DNA of 64,000 nucleotides. It comes from Ciona intestinalis. Taxonomy: Eukaryota > Chordata > Ascidiacea > Phlebobranchia > Cionidae. The translations under genes and the position numbers were made by a program. The stretch spans positions 218,310 through 282,309 of the forward strand of contig NW_004190398.2 in the NCBI RefSeq assembly GCF_000224145.3, given 5' to 3'. The notes below the pieces were generated by a model. The model was not told where the DNA came from and made no database searches. It saw nothing but the letters and a program-made list of their open reading frames with translations. Of the stretch, positions 21,582 through 34,760 are shown one piece after another; position 1 is the stretch's first letter; each line of letters starts with the position of its first letter.

Positions 21582-24500
21582 TTAATAATAAACCAACCTT
21601 TTATTTTTTGGAATCCATGGTTTAATGGGTGAACAGGTTCTATTCGTTGAATACTTTGTTAAAAGATTGTCCTGCAGAAGAAATGTAATTTTAATTAACA
21701 ATAAAATCAAATTGCAATAAAATAAGTATTGTATTGTGAGGACAAAGGTATTTGCAAATCACCATCAGTTACTGTTCTTTGGTTTAACTGTTGGGCTTTT
21801 TAACTGAGTTATTATTGTGTTTTGACAACTGTTTTTAATGCGTATCAAAAGCAGCAGAATTAATATGATTGTTAATTGATTGTGAGCAAAACGAATAACA
21901 AACTAAGTCATCTTGAAATATGAGACAACACATTAATATATACGTGCACTAAACCAGGGCCTTACGTGCTCAATGACAAATGAAGTTTAAAAAACATTGC
22001 CGCAGGATAGATGCTTTAGGATTAAGTTTTTAGCAAGGATTAAGTTCTTAGTGAATTCCAGTTTAAACTGGTTTTAACTAGTTTTAAAGGTTTTTGCCAA
22101 GCAACATAAGCAGCCCACTGTTTCATGAAATTCATGTGAATGAACTTTCTGATGAGAAATTTGTCACAAAGCAAAATATCCAAATTACTTGCCTTGAAGT
22201 GGTAGTTAAATAAAATCCAGTTTTGTGCGTTGTCAGAATCTTTCTTTGCGTAGAATCCACCAGCAGTTTTCCAACCATGATGGGTAAGAAATGCATTGTC
22301 CAACACAGAAAAGCTGTAACCAGCCACATACATTTCACAAATCTAAAAAATATTGAATCAATGCTAATTAAGCNACAAGATAAAANNACTGTATTGCTGT
22401 TTTTTTTTCCAAAAGCTTNTCCAAATTTTAGGAACTTTGTCAAAAGTTTTTGTTGGATTTAATGTCCAAATCTTTAAGCCTCTACTTTATATATATTTTA
22501 CCCTATTATATTGTTAACTGTGTTTGTCGTTATTTCCTTTCTCTTTGATAATTTTAAATATGATGTTTATTATTGAGATTCAAAATATATTTTGGCACCA
22601 CTTCTGCAGTAGAACTACAAAGTGTTAGTTTAGCCAAATACCGGCAAAAAAACATAAGATAAAATGTCAGAGCAATTAGGCTAGGGATAAGTCAGTGAAA
22701 ACTTGTGCTTCACCAAATGTGATAAATACAAAAACAAGAGACAGCTTGACCTTATGTAAAACCAAACTTAATCTTCTTATGTGCAAGACCCAAAACAAAC
22801 CACATTCTTTTCTAAGTGTATCATGACTTGGTAATAGGATTAAGAATCACGTTTTAAACCTTGAAGTAGCTTGAACTACCACAAACTAATACAATTGATA
22901 AACTCATGATAATATATGTAATTTGAGACTGCAATTTCATCAGTGGAAAAAATAAAACAAAAAACAATGTAGAAAATAAATTATAATCTGAAAGGATTTT
23001 GAGGCAATTTTACCTAAAATTGCATCATACCTCGTTTTTAAACAATACACACCTAAATGTGCCGCATTTTTGCAAATTCAAAGCAAACAGTGACTGCTGG
23101 GTGCATAGTCTTTGAAACTGGTCTCACTGGTTGCAACATTTACAGAATAAAGCAGGCCAGAAGTTTCAAGAGTTTTCCTAAATTTCTGATTTATTCTACT
23201 CTAAAATTTACACTACCTGTTGAATTCTGTCAAAGCCATATTGTTTAAATCGTTCGTCAAACATAGGTACATCACGTCGAGCTATGTAGAATGGCTCCCA
23301 GCTTTTGTCCCATTCTGCTATGAATGCTACATTGAGATTTTCACCCTGAGAAAAAAGTTACAAAATATTCAATAACGTTAGTGTAAATATTTTCAATTGT
23401 TAAGACATTTATTTTTTAACTGGTAAAACACAGATAGAGAATACATTGCCTTGCAGTTGCAGTAACTGCACATTTAAAAACAAGGTTTTCCATCTACCAA
23501 TGGAATATAATTATAAAAAAATCTCAATGATGTCACTGGCACACAGAGTGTGGTTAACAGGTGATAGCACAGGTGTGAAATTACCACAGCAGATTCTAAC
23601 TACCACTTTCAACAGCTTGAATGTAAAATCCAAGCACAAGGCTAACATTGTCAGCTCAGTTACACGAGATTATAAAGTGCATATGTTACAAATTACCAAA
23701 ACCTTAAAGATTTTTATGGGACTTTGTGAGTAAATTAAACCAATAAACTTATCATAAAAAAAAGAAGAAGCAGAAACCAGAACAGAATATCAAAAACAGA
23801 AAATCAAGAGAAAATTTCTACTGCTATTACTAGCAAGATTGCAGGTCCCTATGCCTTACCACAGGACCTTACCTTGATAAAATATAAATTAGACACCAAA
23901 AGTTTGTTACCTGTGGAAATGACTTCCACCTGTCAAAGTCTTCAGTTTTATGACACCACCAGCAAGTTTCGTTATGAAAAGGCCGAACGGAACCATTTTC
24001 AACCTGACCAATAAAAATTAGGTGCAAAAAATAGTGGACCAGTATTAAAGTCACTTACAAGATAATCATTTGTATGCTAATTCACTTTATGACTGGCAAT
24101 GGAATAGGCCTTAGAAGATTGCTGTGTCTCTATGCTAGTCTATGGCGGTGAGAGATTCGACAGTGTGGCATGCCATGAAAGATTTGGGCCAGAGAGGCAT
24201 TATAAGCTATCAATGATATAAGAGTTGAGCATTTAAGGTGGTGCCCGTTACTATGCAAATGTCAAATTACTAATTAATGGCACCAGACTATGAGTATGTT
24301 GTGTTTTGTTCATTACATGAAAGAGCCCCTTCGTACCCATTTAAGAGTTGTTTTTTGTCTTTTGGAAATTCCAAGCCAGCGAGAACTTCAAATACAGGAA
24401 CAACATAAGCTGTTAGATCCATCACAGAGGTATTGAAGAGTGAGTTACGATTTGCAAATTCAATAAACTGATTTCTTAAACCAACATTTGGCATCACATC

Positions 24501-26637
24501 AATATCTGGAAATCATTTATTACATTTAAAAGGAAAATTGGTCAATTAAACCCATTTTCAACAGCCTAAAAATTTATAATAACCAAGATATAAATTCAGC
24601 ATCATCTTTAAAAAACACTATATATTCTTGCCTGGAGTAGTGGGCCATGGTACAATTTGGTGCAAGCACATTTAAAACATATTATGATTAAAAATAATTA
24701 ACAACTACTAATAGAATAAATTATTAACCTACCAACCAAAAGAACATACTGTGTCAGAACTCCACTACGAGCTGCGTTTCGCAATGCATTGTGGGGGAAA
24801 GAGATTCCAGCTACATCGTAATTCTGGTAACCAAAGTTTTCAAGTCTGACAAGAAGTTCTGAACAAGACAGCTCCAACCAAGTTCCCACCTGTTACAGTT
24901 TGGTGATAAATTTACAAATAAATATTTCATCTAAGGATAAAATCTAGAAACTTCCAGAAGCACATACAGGTATAAACTTAAATAAAAAATATAAGACGTA
25001 AATTTGAAAAAATCTTTTTAATTTTAACAATTTGTAAATTAAATTACAATTTGCAACAAACTGATATCCAGTACACATAAGTGTCAACTGTATACAAACA
25101 TTTTCACATATATAATAAATATAACTACATCTGGTTGCAAACATACCAAACTGAGATCTGCAATATGTGTTGAAGGATAAACAAGATGAAATGAAACGTG
25201 TCGATTAATTTTAGGAAAACATTGACGTAATCTTTTAATTGCATCATCTGCAAAACTAGCATCCTGTGAAACAAAATTTAAATTACAAAAATCTAGAGCC
25301 AAAGTTATTGTTGAAGCGATTTCCCAATAACAGGAGAATCACAGATTTAAGGCTTGATGTTTCCAACAATTGTACAGCAATGCAGATAAAAACACAACTC
25401 ATAAAATTGCATGTGTGGGAATTAGAATTAAACCTGGAGTGGATTGGGCTAATGCATCCTGTAGGCCTACACAATAGGACAGCCTTGGTATAACTTTTGG
25501 TTCGAGAATAAACTTGTCATAAACTTCAGATACTACCTGATTAGGAACGAACACTGAACATGAAACTGGCCCGTCCCATCTGTCCAACAGCTCTACCAAG
25601 TGGTGAAGATGGTTTACGGAACATTGTGTTGCGAGAGAAACATCCTGCAAATAATATTAATATTTCCGTTCGAAAAAAAATATTTAAAGAAAATAATTTT
25701 TTTGGCATCACTAATAACATTATTAATATATTTAATTAGTCTAAAGGTCAATTTAGTTTATTTTTAAGAAGTCCAATTTTACAACTAAATTTTGTATAAC
25801 AACACAAGAGTGGTAAAACAAACATACTTACATAAAACCGATATTCAAGGCTTACACCTTGATACTTGTAAAATTGCACAATTCTGTATTCACCACTGAA
25901 AAAGTAATAGTTAGTTATTACATGATTCACCAACTATATGACTAAACAATGGTTTAAGTGCCACTTAAATACAACTTCTATAAAACACCTTAAGTATATG
26001 CAACCTACCAATTATAAAATAATAGATTTATTGACAAGCTTTACAAGATAAAAAAAGTTGGGTATTGCATGATTCACTAAGCTATATGACTAAACAATGG
26101 TTTAATTGCCACTCAAATACAACTTTTATAAAACACCTCAAGTATACACAACCTACCAATTATAAAATAATTGCTTTATTGACAAGCTTACAAGATAGAA
26201 AGCTTGGGAAAAATGCAAAGTCACAATGCAGAATGACCAAAATAAATAAAATTGTTGTTTTGGCATAAATGTAATGACATTGCTTAGCGTATTGAATGTC
26301 ATTACAAAATACTTTGTTTATTTATGCAACAAAAGATAGAAATCGCAGTAGTAACCATTTATGAACTTTAAAAGTTGTAAAATCAACATTTGGGCAAAGT
26401 TAATAGTAATTGTAAATCACTTTAAAACTTGTTAAGCAAAATACAAATTTGTTTATAAAATTAATATAGATTTTTTTCTTGCCTGTAATCTAAAGTTTCT
26501 CCTGCCATATATACCACTGGTTTAGAAGTAACATTTTTAGGTGCAAGTCTATAATAAGACAGGAATGCAATTGCTTGAATTACTATGATAACCAACAGTA
26601 AATTCTTGAACTTTACACTGTTCAATTGAAACTGCAT
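21582..26637 (-). CDS. B4GAT1: B4GAT1 (beta-1,4-glucuronyltransferase 1), 10 exons
   Basis: Type II Golgi enzyme that adds glucuronic acid to the xylose primer on alpha-dystroglycan, allowing LARGE to extend matriglycan. Exons: 26483-26637, 25832-25895, 25537-25644, 25147-25263, 24733-24889, ~24330-24505, 23911-24003, 23217-23345, 22193-22342, 21582-21671. Exon 1 carries the signal-anchor (FKNLLLVIIVIQAIAFLSYY). Collinear landmarks with the human protein: LHHLVELLDRWDGPVSCSVF, LVDIDVMPN (the DxD metal site), VRPFHNETCWWC, WEPFYIARRDVPMFDERFKQ, and the Cys-containing tail KYSTNRTCS. Introns 1 and 9 start with GC (CAG|GCAAGA and AAG|GCAAGT). The exon 6/7 junction does not resolve in phase: the visible donor AATGG|GTACGA gives the wrong frame. 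Scattered single Ns lie in intron 8. Confidence 0.92.
25921..26205. repeat. about 145-bp diverged tandem duplication in B4GAT1 intron 1
   Basis: About 25921-26060 and 26068-26205 share CATGATTCAC.AACTATATGACTAAACAATGGTTTAA and end in CAACCTACCAATTATAAAAT then TTTATTGACAAGCTT, with scattered substitutions. No terminal inverted repeats. Confidence 0.8.
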
Positions 26638-27698
26638 CTCCCAGCATTATTTAGACATTTATAGTGTTTATTTTTGTCGCTGCAATTTAAAGTTTAGCAT
26701 TTAAATCCCACTGCTTAATTCAAAATAATAAAATGATGCAATACAAGACATTACAGAAAGTGTTCCATATTTAATTGGAGAACTAAACTATAATGTATTG
26801 ATTTGAGAACCAAACTATAATTATAATCCTTCTTATCGGCTTCCAATTACCATCTTGATATTAATGTCACTTTTTAACCACATAAATGTTAAAACCTAAG
26901 TTTTCTAATCCTAACAGCACTCTGTGACCTCACAGTGCAGAGACAAACAACACAGAGTCCATTTTATATCACAGCGCCCTAAGGCATAATAGCAGCGTTT
27001 AACCATCCAGACATAATTAGAGGTTATCTTGAAAGTTACAATTTTGGGATTAGGGATATTTCAATTATGGGTAAAATCTGTACAATTTAAAAATTGGTTC
27101 TAAAATTTATATTTCGCACATAAAATAAAGTTTTTTAGGAATCTATAAGGAATTAATAAATTCACATGTTAAATCTTATTTATAAATAACTGGTAAAAAA
27201 ACATTGTTTTGTAAGAGTTAAAACAGTTCTGCTGAAACTGGATTTAGAATTCGAATGTGAGAGACCGCTAACTTATAATCTTTTCCAGGAAATGTGTCAA
27301 ACGTTGATTGGAGAAAAAAGAAAAAGGATGGGTTAAGTTAAACCACATTGAAACCAGACATGTATTTAAAGTGGTGGGTGCTAACACACAGCTGCAATTT
27401 TTTGTCGAAGGATGTGAGGTTTATTATATGGCGTTGCGAACATTTCTGTTGCATTTTAGATTTCTTATATTTTGTCTTTAATGATAAACTATATATTAGA
27501 CCTTATTTTAAATGTGTATGTTTGAACATGTATATTCAATTTGAAGTTTAGTAAAAATACGCTCCACGTTTATTTATATTGTCCTCTTTATATTTTACAA
27601 TTTATCGAGTTAACGCTGTATTTACTATTTAGTCATTTACATTAAATAAGTTGTGTATTTGGATATTTCAGTTTAAGTGCCTTTGCAAACCTTTAAAA
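26638..27698. other. divergent intergenic region between B4GAT1 and the CUB protein gene
   Basis: About 1 kb separates two start codons that point away from each other, so both promoters lie here. No repeat or extra gene was recognised. Confidence 0.5.
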
Positions 27699-30600
27699 AT
27701 GCAAACAGTTATACAAGCAACATTTCTTTTCTTGGCATTTGCCATAACTTTAGCGGGTGAGAATGGAAGTTTCAATTTGGATATTACTAATTTATGCGAC
27801 CGATAATTAAAAGATTTGGCTTAACTTATATCAATCAGTTTAAGATACTTAAAACTAGTTGTTTATTTCTGAAATAATTTTTTATAATTTTTTTAATAAA
27901 CTAGTTTTAGTATAATTATATCCCCAAAATAGAATTATGAAGCCAAAAAAGAACTATTTTAAACATGTTTAAAACAGTGTTTTTATATCGTATTATTATT
28001 TTATTCGATTGTTTTATGTTTACAGCAAGAATAAATCGGTGTGCAGAACGTCGTTTTCCACCCAAGGGTGAAATTGAGTTTCCAGAAACAGAGGAAGAGG
28101 AATCAGTTTGTGATGAATCTTATAAATGGTGGTTCAGGTTGTCTAAGAAGCAATCAATCAAATTAAGCTTCTCGCATGTTCAACTAAGGCACAGCAGTGT
28201 TCAAGTATGTACCTATGTAATGCGTGTGTTGCTTAAATTCTTAGAAAAATGAAACCAAAATAAATCTGACGTTTGTGAAGTAAACCATTTATGTAATTGG
28301 TGAATGGTAGAGTATAGTTTCACTTTTCTACATTTGCTATTAAAAGCATTAAGACAAAAACAATGCGCAAGGTGCCTTCAGTGCTTCATGTGTCTTTAAT
28401 TGGACAAATTTAATTTAATACACAACTTGCCATGATCATTTTTGCCGTAAGTTTTCGTTTAAATTTTATGCAATATCAACTACCATATTTAATGAGACAC
28501 ATAAAATTATGTTACATTAAAACAAGGGTTCCCAAACTTATTTTATCGCGGGCCAATATGTGAAATTATAATTATGCGTCGGGCAAGGTTTTCCTTGCTA
28601 TATTGGCGACGCGGCTTGTATTGGCCAAAATTTGGTTTTAACGAATACTGTTAGTTAGGTCAGGAAGTTCGACACATATGCTGGTAATAAACATGGCTTC
28701 TAGAACAGATTAAACTACGTACTTGCAGAGTAAAAGACAAAGTTTCACAGTATTTTTGTTGAATCATGTCGCGGTATAACCCCTATACCAGAGTAACAAG
28801 CGTATAAAGTTGGCTGATGCTGTGACAGTCATAATTATTTTTGTGTTGTAACAAAGACAATGTAAAATATTACAAAAATCAATAAAACATTTTTAGACGA
28901 TTTTTTTAAGTAATATGTTTATTTGTGAACTTATGCAATCGGTAATTTTGAAGTCCTCTGAGGGCCATTTATTTGGTTCCTGCAGGCCGCAGATGGCCCG
29001 CAGGCCGCGGTTTGGGAACCCCTGCATTAAAACATAAACATACTAATCTACTTCTGTTTAAAATCACCAGATTAACGTTAAGAGATTTGCGCGAGAAAAA
29101 TACCGAACTATCCAAACAGTGAACGCCAGTAACCACGACATGACAGTTCCAGTAAAACCACCGTACAAATTCATCCAAATTATTAGAGATGGGGTTGATG
29201 GTTCTTTTCATATTGACTATGAAGGTATAAATGAAACAACGTATTTAAAACATGTTGCTAAACTTCCTGCCAACCAAAACAATTTAAACAATAATTAAAT
29301 TCTAATATTTATTGTTTATTAAAGTTTTGTACATATTGCGATATTTAATCTAAGTAAAACGATAATGCATTCGATAGAGATAAAAAGATAGACAGAAGAG
29401 TAAAACAGATTTTATATAACTTTTTTATAAAAACAATTTATTTTTGTTTACAGCCTTTTATTGCTCCTTGCCAACCAAAATGCTTACAAAAGGCATATGT
29501 ACAAATTCTGGTTACCGAAAATACTCAGTCTGTCATTTCCACTGCAGAGCGCCTGATTATTACCCAATCCACCCTGATTGCTTAAACATAGTAGCAAAAT
29601 GCAGGTAAAAAGTGATTAGTTAAAAATTGTTTAAGCCTTTTTTTATTTACACCAAAACCTATATATTTTTTTAAAACACAGCCTTTTCATTACAAAGCCT
29701 GTTGTTTAGTACACACACTGTCACGAAATACTTCAGAAACAATAAGAATTTAATCTTTAAATAAAAAACACAAAATTCCTTGTATACTTAGATAATATTT
29801 GTTTTCTAAAAAGGGGAAACCAAAGGTGGTCAACAGATTTGACAAACAAATGTGTTACGTTACAACAATTTGAAGATATGTGTTTTAAAAGACGACAGGT
29901 AATAAAAGTAATTATATTAATAAATGTTTAAATATTTGTAATAGATTTATTTTATAATTTGTCATACTAATTCAATGTAGATTTTAAATATACTTGGTCG
30001 AGATATAACAAACATTATGGCAAGTGTCAAAACAGTTTTAACATTTCAGAGTTGCCCTTTTAACCATGATCAACTGAACATTCTCTTTTCACCACAGAAT
30101 TTGAACTATACAATTTCAGAGGTAACTGCGGAGGAGCATATTAATCATTTGCAAATACAAAACACTTAAACTTTAGAACAGATAAATAAAACCATGTGTC
30201 GATGTGTGACCTAAAGATGTCAACACATTTCAAAGATACATAGTGGGAACTAACCTTAGTTAAAGATACTAAAAATATAAGGCTTAATTTTTTAAACTGA
30301 CAATGAATGTATCTGGTTTGAGAACTGTAATAGATAAACATACTTGCATAGTTAAGTGTAACTATGATGTTTGCTTACTTTAAAGGAGGAGCATGCAGAG
30401 CACAGTCACATAATGATAGAGAGGGAATCTGTACAGAATCCGACTAGCATGAGCAGCAAATGCAGTGAAGCATGTGCACGGCACGTAGGCACTTCAACAT
30501 TTATTCATGATTGCTCTACACACCCAAGTAAGTGGTTACCATGGCCAAAGTTAAACACAAACTACCAAAGAATGCACATCAAACCCAAGAGCAATTTGTT

Positions 30601-30815
30601 GCAAAAATCATATATATTTTGAACATATGCCAACATCAATAAACAATATACTAATTGTCTTCTAGTTTAAACTCATAGTACACCATTGATAGTGCTGCAT
30701 TACACCCTATTAAACACTGCAAAATTTTACAGCCAAGGGATACAGAGAACAGTGCATGACGTGCAGATATGTGCTTCGAATTTGTGACAGATACGCTTCA
30801 GAAATTTTGGTGTAA
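27699..30815 (+). CDS. secreted CUB / sushi-like / Cys-rich protein A, 8 exons
   Basis: Predicted secreted protein of 330 aa. Exons: 27699-27756, 28026-28204, 29071-29224, 29454-29604, 29814-29898, 29981-30121, 30386-30527, 30733-30815; all phases agree. Order: signal peptide (MQTVIQATFLFLAFAITLA); a CUB-like domain over exons 2-3 (CAERRFPPKGEIEFPET to FIQIIRDGVDGSFHIDYE); a sushi-like Cys-rich module in exons 4-5 (AFYCSLPTKML to GNQRWSTDLTNKCV); a segment with SCPFNHDQLNILF; and a short last exon with CMTCRYVLRICDR. The intron pattern and these motifs match the gene at 39875-42423, so the two are paralogues. I know no named family with this order. Role unknown; an extracellular binding protein is an inference. 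Confidence 0.8.
28523..29034. mobile_element. non-autonomous hAT-type DNA transposon with 8-bp target duplication
   Basis: The ends are CAAGGGTTCCCAAACTT at the left and GGTTTGGGAACCCCTG at the right, inverted copies of the common hAT end CAGGGGTTCCCAAACC. The element is flanked by a perfect 8-bp duplication CATTAAAA (28515-28522 and 29035-29042), the length hAT transposases make. About 510 bp with no transposase ORF. It lies in intron 2 of the CUB gene and ends 36 bases before the exon 3 acceptor. Confidence 0.9.
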
Positions 30816-31066
30816 ATTATTAAGCTCATTAAGAAGAAAAATTCAGCTCCAAGGTTAAACTGCAACTTGGAGGCTTTGTTTAAATTGTGTTTTTTTTATG
30901 TATAGGTGCCAAAGGTGTTGGCTAGTTTACAAATACTGGATAACTGCAATATTATTTTACCTTGATATTAATGTTTATGGATATTTATGGTGTATACTGA
31001 AGTAAATCACAAAAAGTAAAATACAAGTTTAATATCTAGGTACACAATTACATTCGATAGATTTTG
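30816..31066. other. convergent 3' ends
   Basis: A 250-bp gap between the stop codons of the CUB protein gene (plus) and the LDLa receptor (minus). The two transcripts probably end here. Nothing else is seen. Confidence 0.5.
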
Positions 31067-33620
31067 TTATGAAGTATTATTATTAAATAAGTTAGATTTA
31101 AAATGCAATGTACATTCTTTTAACTTTGAAATAAGCCTCTTAACTTGGTTTTCAACTGTTTGAGAATACAACAATGGATTAAGTGTGCTATTAATTGGTA
31201 ACAATACACCAGCACTGATTACATATACAACATTATGTAAAGAAACTCCAGTTAGTTTAACATAGGCGAGTACACAGATAGGCATCCAGCACAAAAAATC
31301 AGTCACAATCAAGCGACTTATTCTTCTTTGAAGGTGTTTGTTTCTTACTTCTGCATTTGNNNNNNNNNNNNNNNNNNNNNNNNNNNNNNNNNNNNNNNNN
31401 NNNNNNNNNNNNNNNNNNNNNNNNNNNNNNNNNNNNNNNNNNNNNNNNNNNNNNNNNNNNNNNNNNNNNNNNNNNNNNNNNNNNNNNNNNNNNNNNNNNN
31501 NNNNNNNNNNNNNNNNNNNNNNNNNNNNNNNNNNNNNNNNNNNNNNNNNNNNNNNNNNNNNNNNNNNNNNNNNNNNNNNNNNNNNNNNNNNNNNNNNNNN
31601 NNNNNNNNNNNNNNNNNNNNNNNNNNNNNNNNNNNNNNNNNNNNNNNNNNNNNNNNNNNNNNNNNNNNNNNNNNNNNNNNNNNNNNNNNNNNNNNNNNNN
31701 NNNNNNNNNNNNNNNNNNNNNNNNNNNNNNNNNNNNNNNNNNNNNNNNNNNNNNNNNNNNNNNNNNNNNNNNNNNNNNNNNNNNNNNNNNNNNNNNNNNN
31801 NNNNNNNNNNNNNNNNNNNNNNNNNNNNNNNNNNNNNNNNNNNNNNNNNNNNNNNNNNNTACAAACTTCTTGGTCAGAACATAAACATTCATCAGATAAA
31901 TCATAGCAATCTACTATTCCATCGCAAACTTGGTTTGGGGATATCAACAACTTTCCATCTAAACACTTGAAACATTTCAGTTTTCCATCTGTGAAACAGT
32001 TATCTGAATCATCTGCACAATAGGTCAACGAATTATAAAGATTGATTTGAGGTAAAACACAAGATTCTGTTTTTTGTTTGTAGATTACTTTGGCTTTACA
32101 TTTAAAACCTGGAACATTTCTTCTTTGATCACTTCCATCAGTACATTTTGTAATTCCACCACAAAATGCAATACCTTCTATAAATTGTCCATTATCACAC
32201 TGAGCAGTGTCCCAAAATTTTACACCTGGCTTAGTATCTATGCGGTGACACCACCATTCATGATTTTGACCACCAGTCAATGAATAGGTTGTAACGTTAT
32301 GGCATATAGGTTGAGTAAGAAGGCTTAGTTGTCTCAAAGTTACAAATTTTTCATAAGCAGAGAAGTTTCTACAGAGCCATACAAAACCATACAAGAATAT
32401 TTTCCTGAATTCACAAGACTCATCAGAGGTATCAGCACAATTGATTGCCCCATCCAGTATTTGATAATTTGAAAGGCAACCCAGGTTAGAAGTACAGTTG
32501 ATGTTCTGGCCAAGGCATCCACACTTTACCTGATTATTCAAACAGGTACAGTTTTTTTCGTCACTCCAATCGGTACAACGGTTAAATCCATCACATTGAT
32601 CATACGGATAATAACAGTTTGGTATTTCCAAGTCTACAGGAGGGCAATTTTTACCCTGACATGGACTGTCGCATTCAAACCTATTCTGAGGACATTTTGA
32701 GCAGTTCATTTCGTCACTCCAATCTCCGCAATGGTTGTAGTTGTCACATTTCCACTCAGAATAATAACATCGATAGATTGTACGGTCTTGGTATAGGCAA
32801 CCATCAACTGTACCAGGACCACTGTTGTTACACGCACACCGAAATGTGTTGCAACTACAGTTAAGTTCGTCACTCCAATCCCCACAATCATTATAGCCAT
32901 CGCATTTAGCCTCTCTTTGATAAAAGCCATTACTTTCTACTGCACAGGGTTTATCATTTTGATGACAATCACATTCATAATCGTAGGTGCAGTTCTTTTC
33001 ATCACTCCAATCACCACAGTAATTTTTACCATCGCAGCGAGTTGAATCCAAATAACAAAGTGGAAAGTTATCTTGGTCTTGACAACCTTTGTCATTATAA
33101 AAACAGTCACATGGAGCCTCCCCAAGAGGACATGAGCAATTAAATTCGTCACTCCAATCGCCGCAGTCGTTAATTAAATCGCACAGGGATGTTTTTTTTA
33201 AACAGCGTGGAATGAAACTGCCATCATGTTGGCAACCACTAACACTTTTATGACAGGCACATTCAAACTGTTCATCTGTACATGAACAGTTTTTTTCATC
33301 GCTCCAATCACCACAATAGTTGTAACTGTCACATCGTTCCTCATCAGTGTAGCATTGCGGAACAACTCCAGATATGCGTCTGCAACCACCAGGTAAATTG
33401 TGGCACTCACATGCATAAGGGAAGCTCTGACAAGAACAGTTGGAGCCCTCAATGAATGAATAAATATTGGTGCAGAGATTTATGTTGTTTGTTGCACCTA
33501 AGACAATTTTTTTAATAATAAAGTTTCAATATTAGAAATATCAATGTTACCTGTAGCTTCATTGGTGAAAAACAGAAACAAAGCTCTGAAGCTTGTAATA
33601 ATAAAGAATTTCATCAGCAT
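31067..33620 (-). CDS. LDLa-array G protein-coupled receptor (GRL101/RXFP-like), interrupted by an assembly gap
   Basis: Cell-surface receptor. Exon 1 (33551-33620) gives a signal peptide (MLMKFFIITSFRALFLFF). Exon 2 starts at 33497 and runs open into the gap. It encodes about ten LDL-receptor class A modules, each with calcium-site acidic residues (YCGDWSDEKNC, DCGDWSDEFNC, HCGDWSDEMNC and so on); the last ones lose the W or the spacing. Beyond the gap, 31067-31359 encodes TM6 and TM7 of a class A receptor: DFLCWMPICVLAYVKL with the CWxP motif and LLPINSTLNPLLYS with NPxxY. LDLa repeats with such a 7TM are typical of the relaxin-receptor and snail GRL101 groups. Any leucine-rich repeats and TM1-5 would be in the unsequenced part. 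That the two sides are one gene is inferred from strand, order and architecture. Confidence 0.8.
31360..31859. other. 500-N assembly gap
   Basis: Exactly 500 Ns, a conventional placeholder of unknown true size. It removes TM1-5 and probably the region linking the LDLa array to the receptor core. Open frames spanning it are meaningless. Confidence 0.98.
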
Positions 33621-34760
33621 GTTAGAATAAACACACATAATGTTTGCATATATAATAAAGCATAGTCTACATTAAAACATAGGGCTGTAATAAACTTATT
33701 TAAATGTTTAATAGCTCTTATATAAGGGTGCAGAACAGATGGTTTTACATGTAATTTATTTGAAAAGAGGTATTAAATATTAGCTCATTCATAATTAGTT
33801 AATTACTATATTAATCAAAATATCTGTCATTAGAACTTTTACGCATCTGTTATTTACACCAAGCCAAACACTTATGCTTTAAACTATCACCTTTACCTGT
33901 CAGTGATTAAGTTGAAATTAATTTAGGTAAATATACAGTAGTCTAAAGCTTAGCAATTAATTAATGCTGCAGGCTAACTATACTTTCGAAAAATTAAATA
34001 AAACCTCGTTTTTTAGTAGTATTTAAAACGTCAACTATAAATTGCATGCAAAGCAGTTTCCATGAAATTTCATGAACTGCATCAACTACACACTTATGAG
34101 TCACAGCACTGTCGAAAAATTTCTCTGCAGAGACGAATTGTTTTGAATTGCAGACAGTGATACATTGCATGCATCGCCATGAATTTTAAAATTATATTGG
34201 ATTTTCTTTACTCATTACAGCATGTTAAGTTTGTTTACTAACTTAATGACAAATTATGCTGTATACCAAAACACAAACTATATTCTGCACACAGTTCACC
34301 AATAGGAAATATAACAACCATAAATGTTATATTCAAGTATTAATATATTTAAAGCAAATTATGTTTGTTGCATTCTCATCTCAAAATTGACCACAACAAA
34401 AAAAACAGAATATATAATGCTAGATAAAATGTGTAAAGAACACATATATATATAAATGCTATTAATGTATTTACAAACTAAACATACCTGGTTAATCAAT
34501 GATGTTCCACCCTTATCAGTCATTCATTATTACAAATCTGTCAAAATCAATACCCCAGATTTAACCATATACCTTTAAAATTATAATTTACTATGAGATA
34601 TCTGAAAAGCAAATATTAAGAAATAACTATTTTTATGATAAATCTCTTTACTAGATTCAAGCTATAAATATTATGTAAGCTCAATATAAGGTGTTTTCTA
34701 AAATTATTCCAAATACGATTGTAATTTAATAACAGAAATGAAAGTATGTTCACAGCAAGC
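33621..34760. other. spacer between divergent LDLa receptor copies
   Basis: AT-rich sequence between the start of the minus-strand LDLa receptor and the plus-strand degenerate copy. It should contain the receptor promoter. No other gene or repeat recognised. Confidence 0.4.

Noticed and set aside
27965-28252. ORF start at 27965 as an independent small gene
   Set aside because: It is exon 2 of the CUB protein A gene read through its introns; the 28026 acceptor and the upstream signal-peptide exon explain it.
31299-31970. Several long ORFs
   Set aside because: They consist almost entirely of the 500-N gap.
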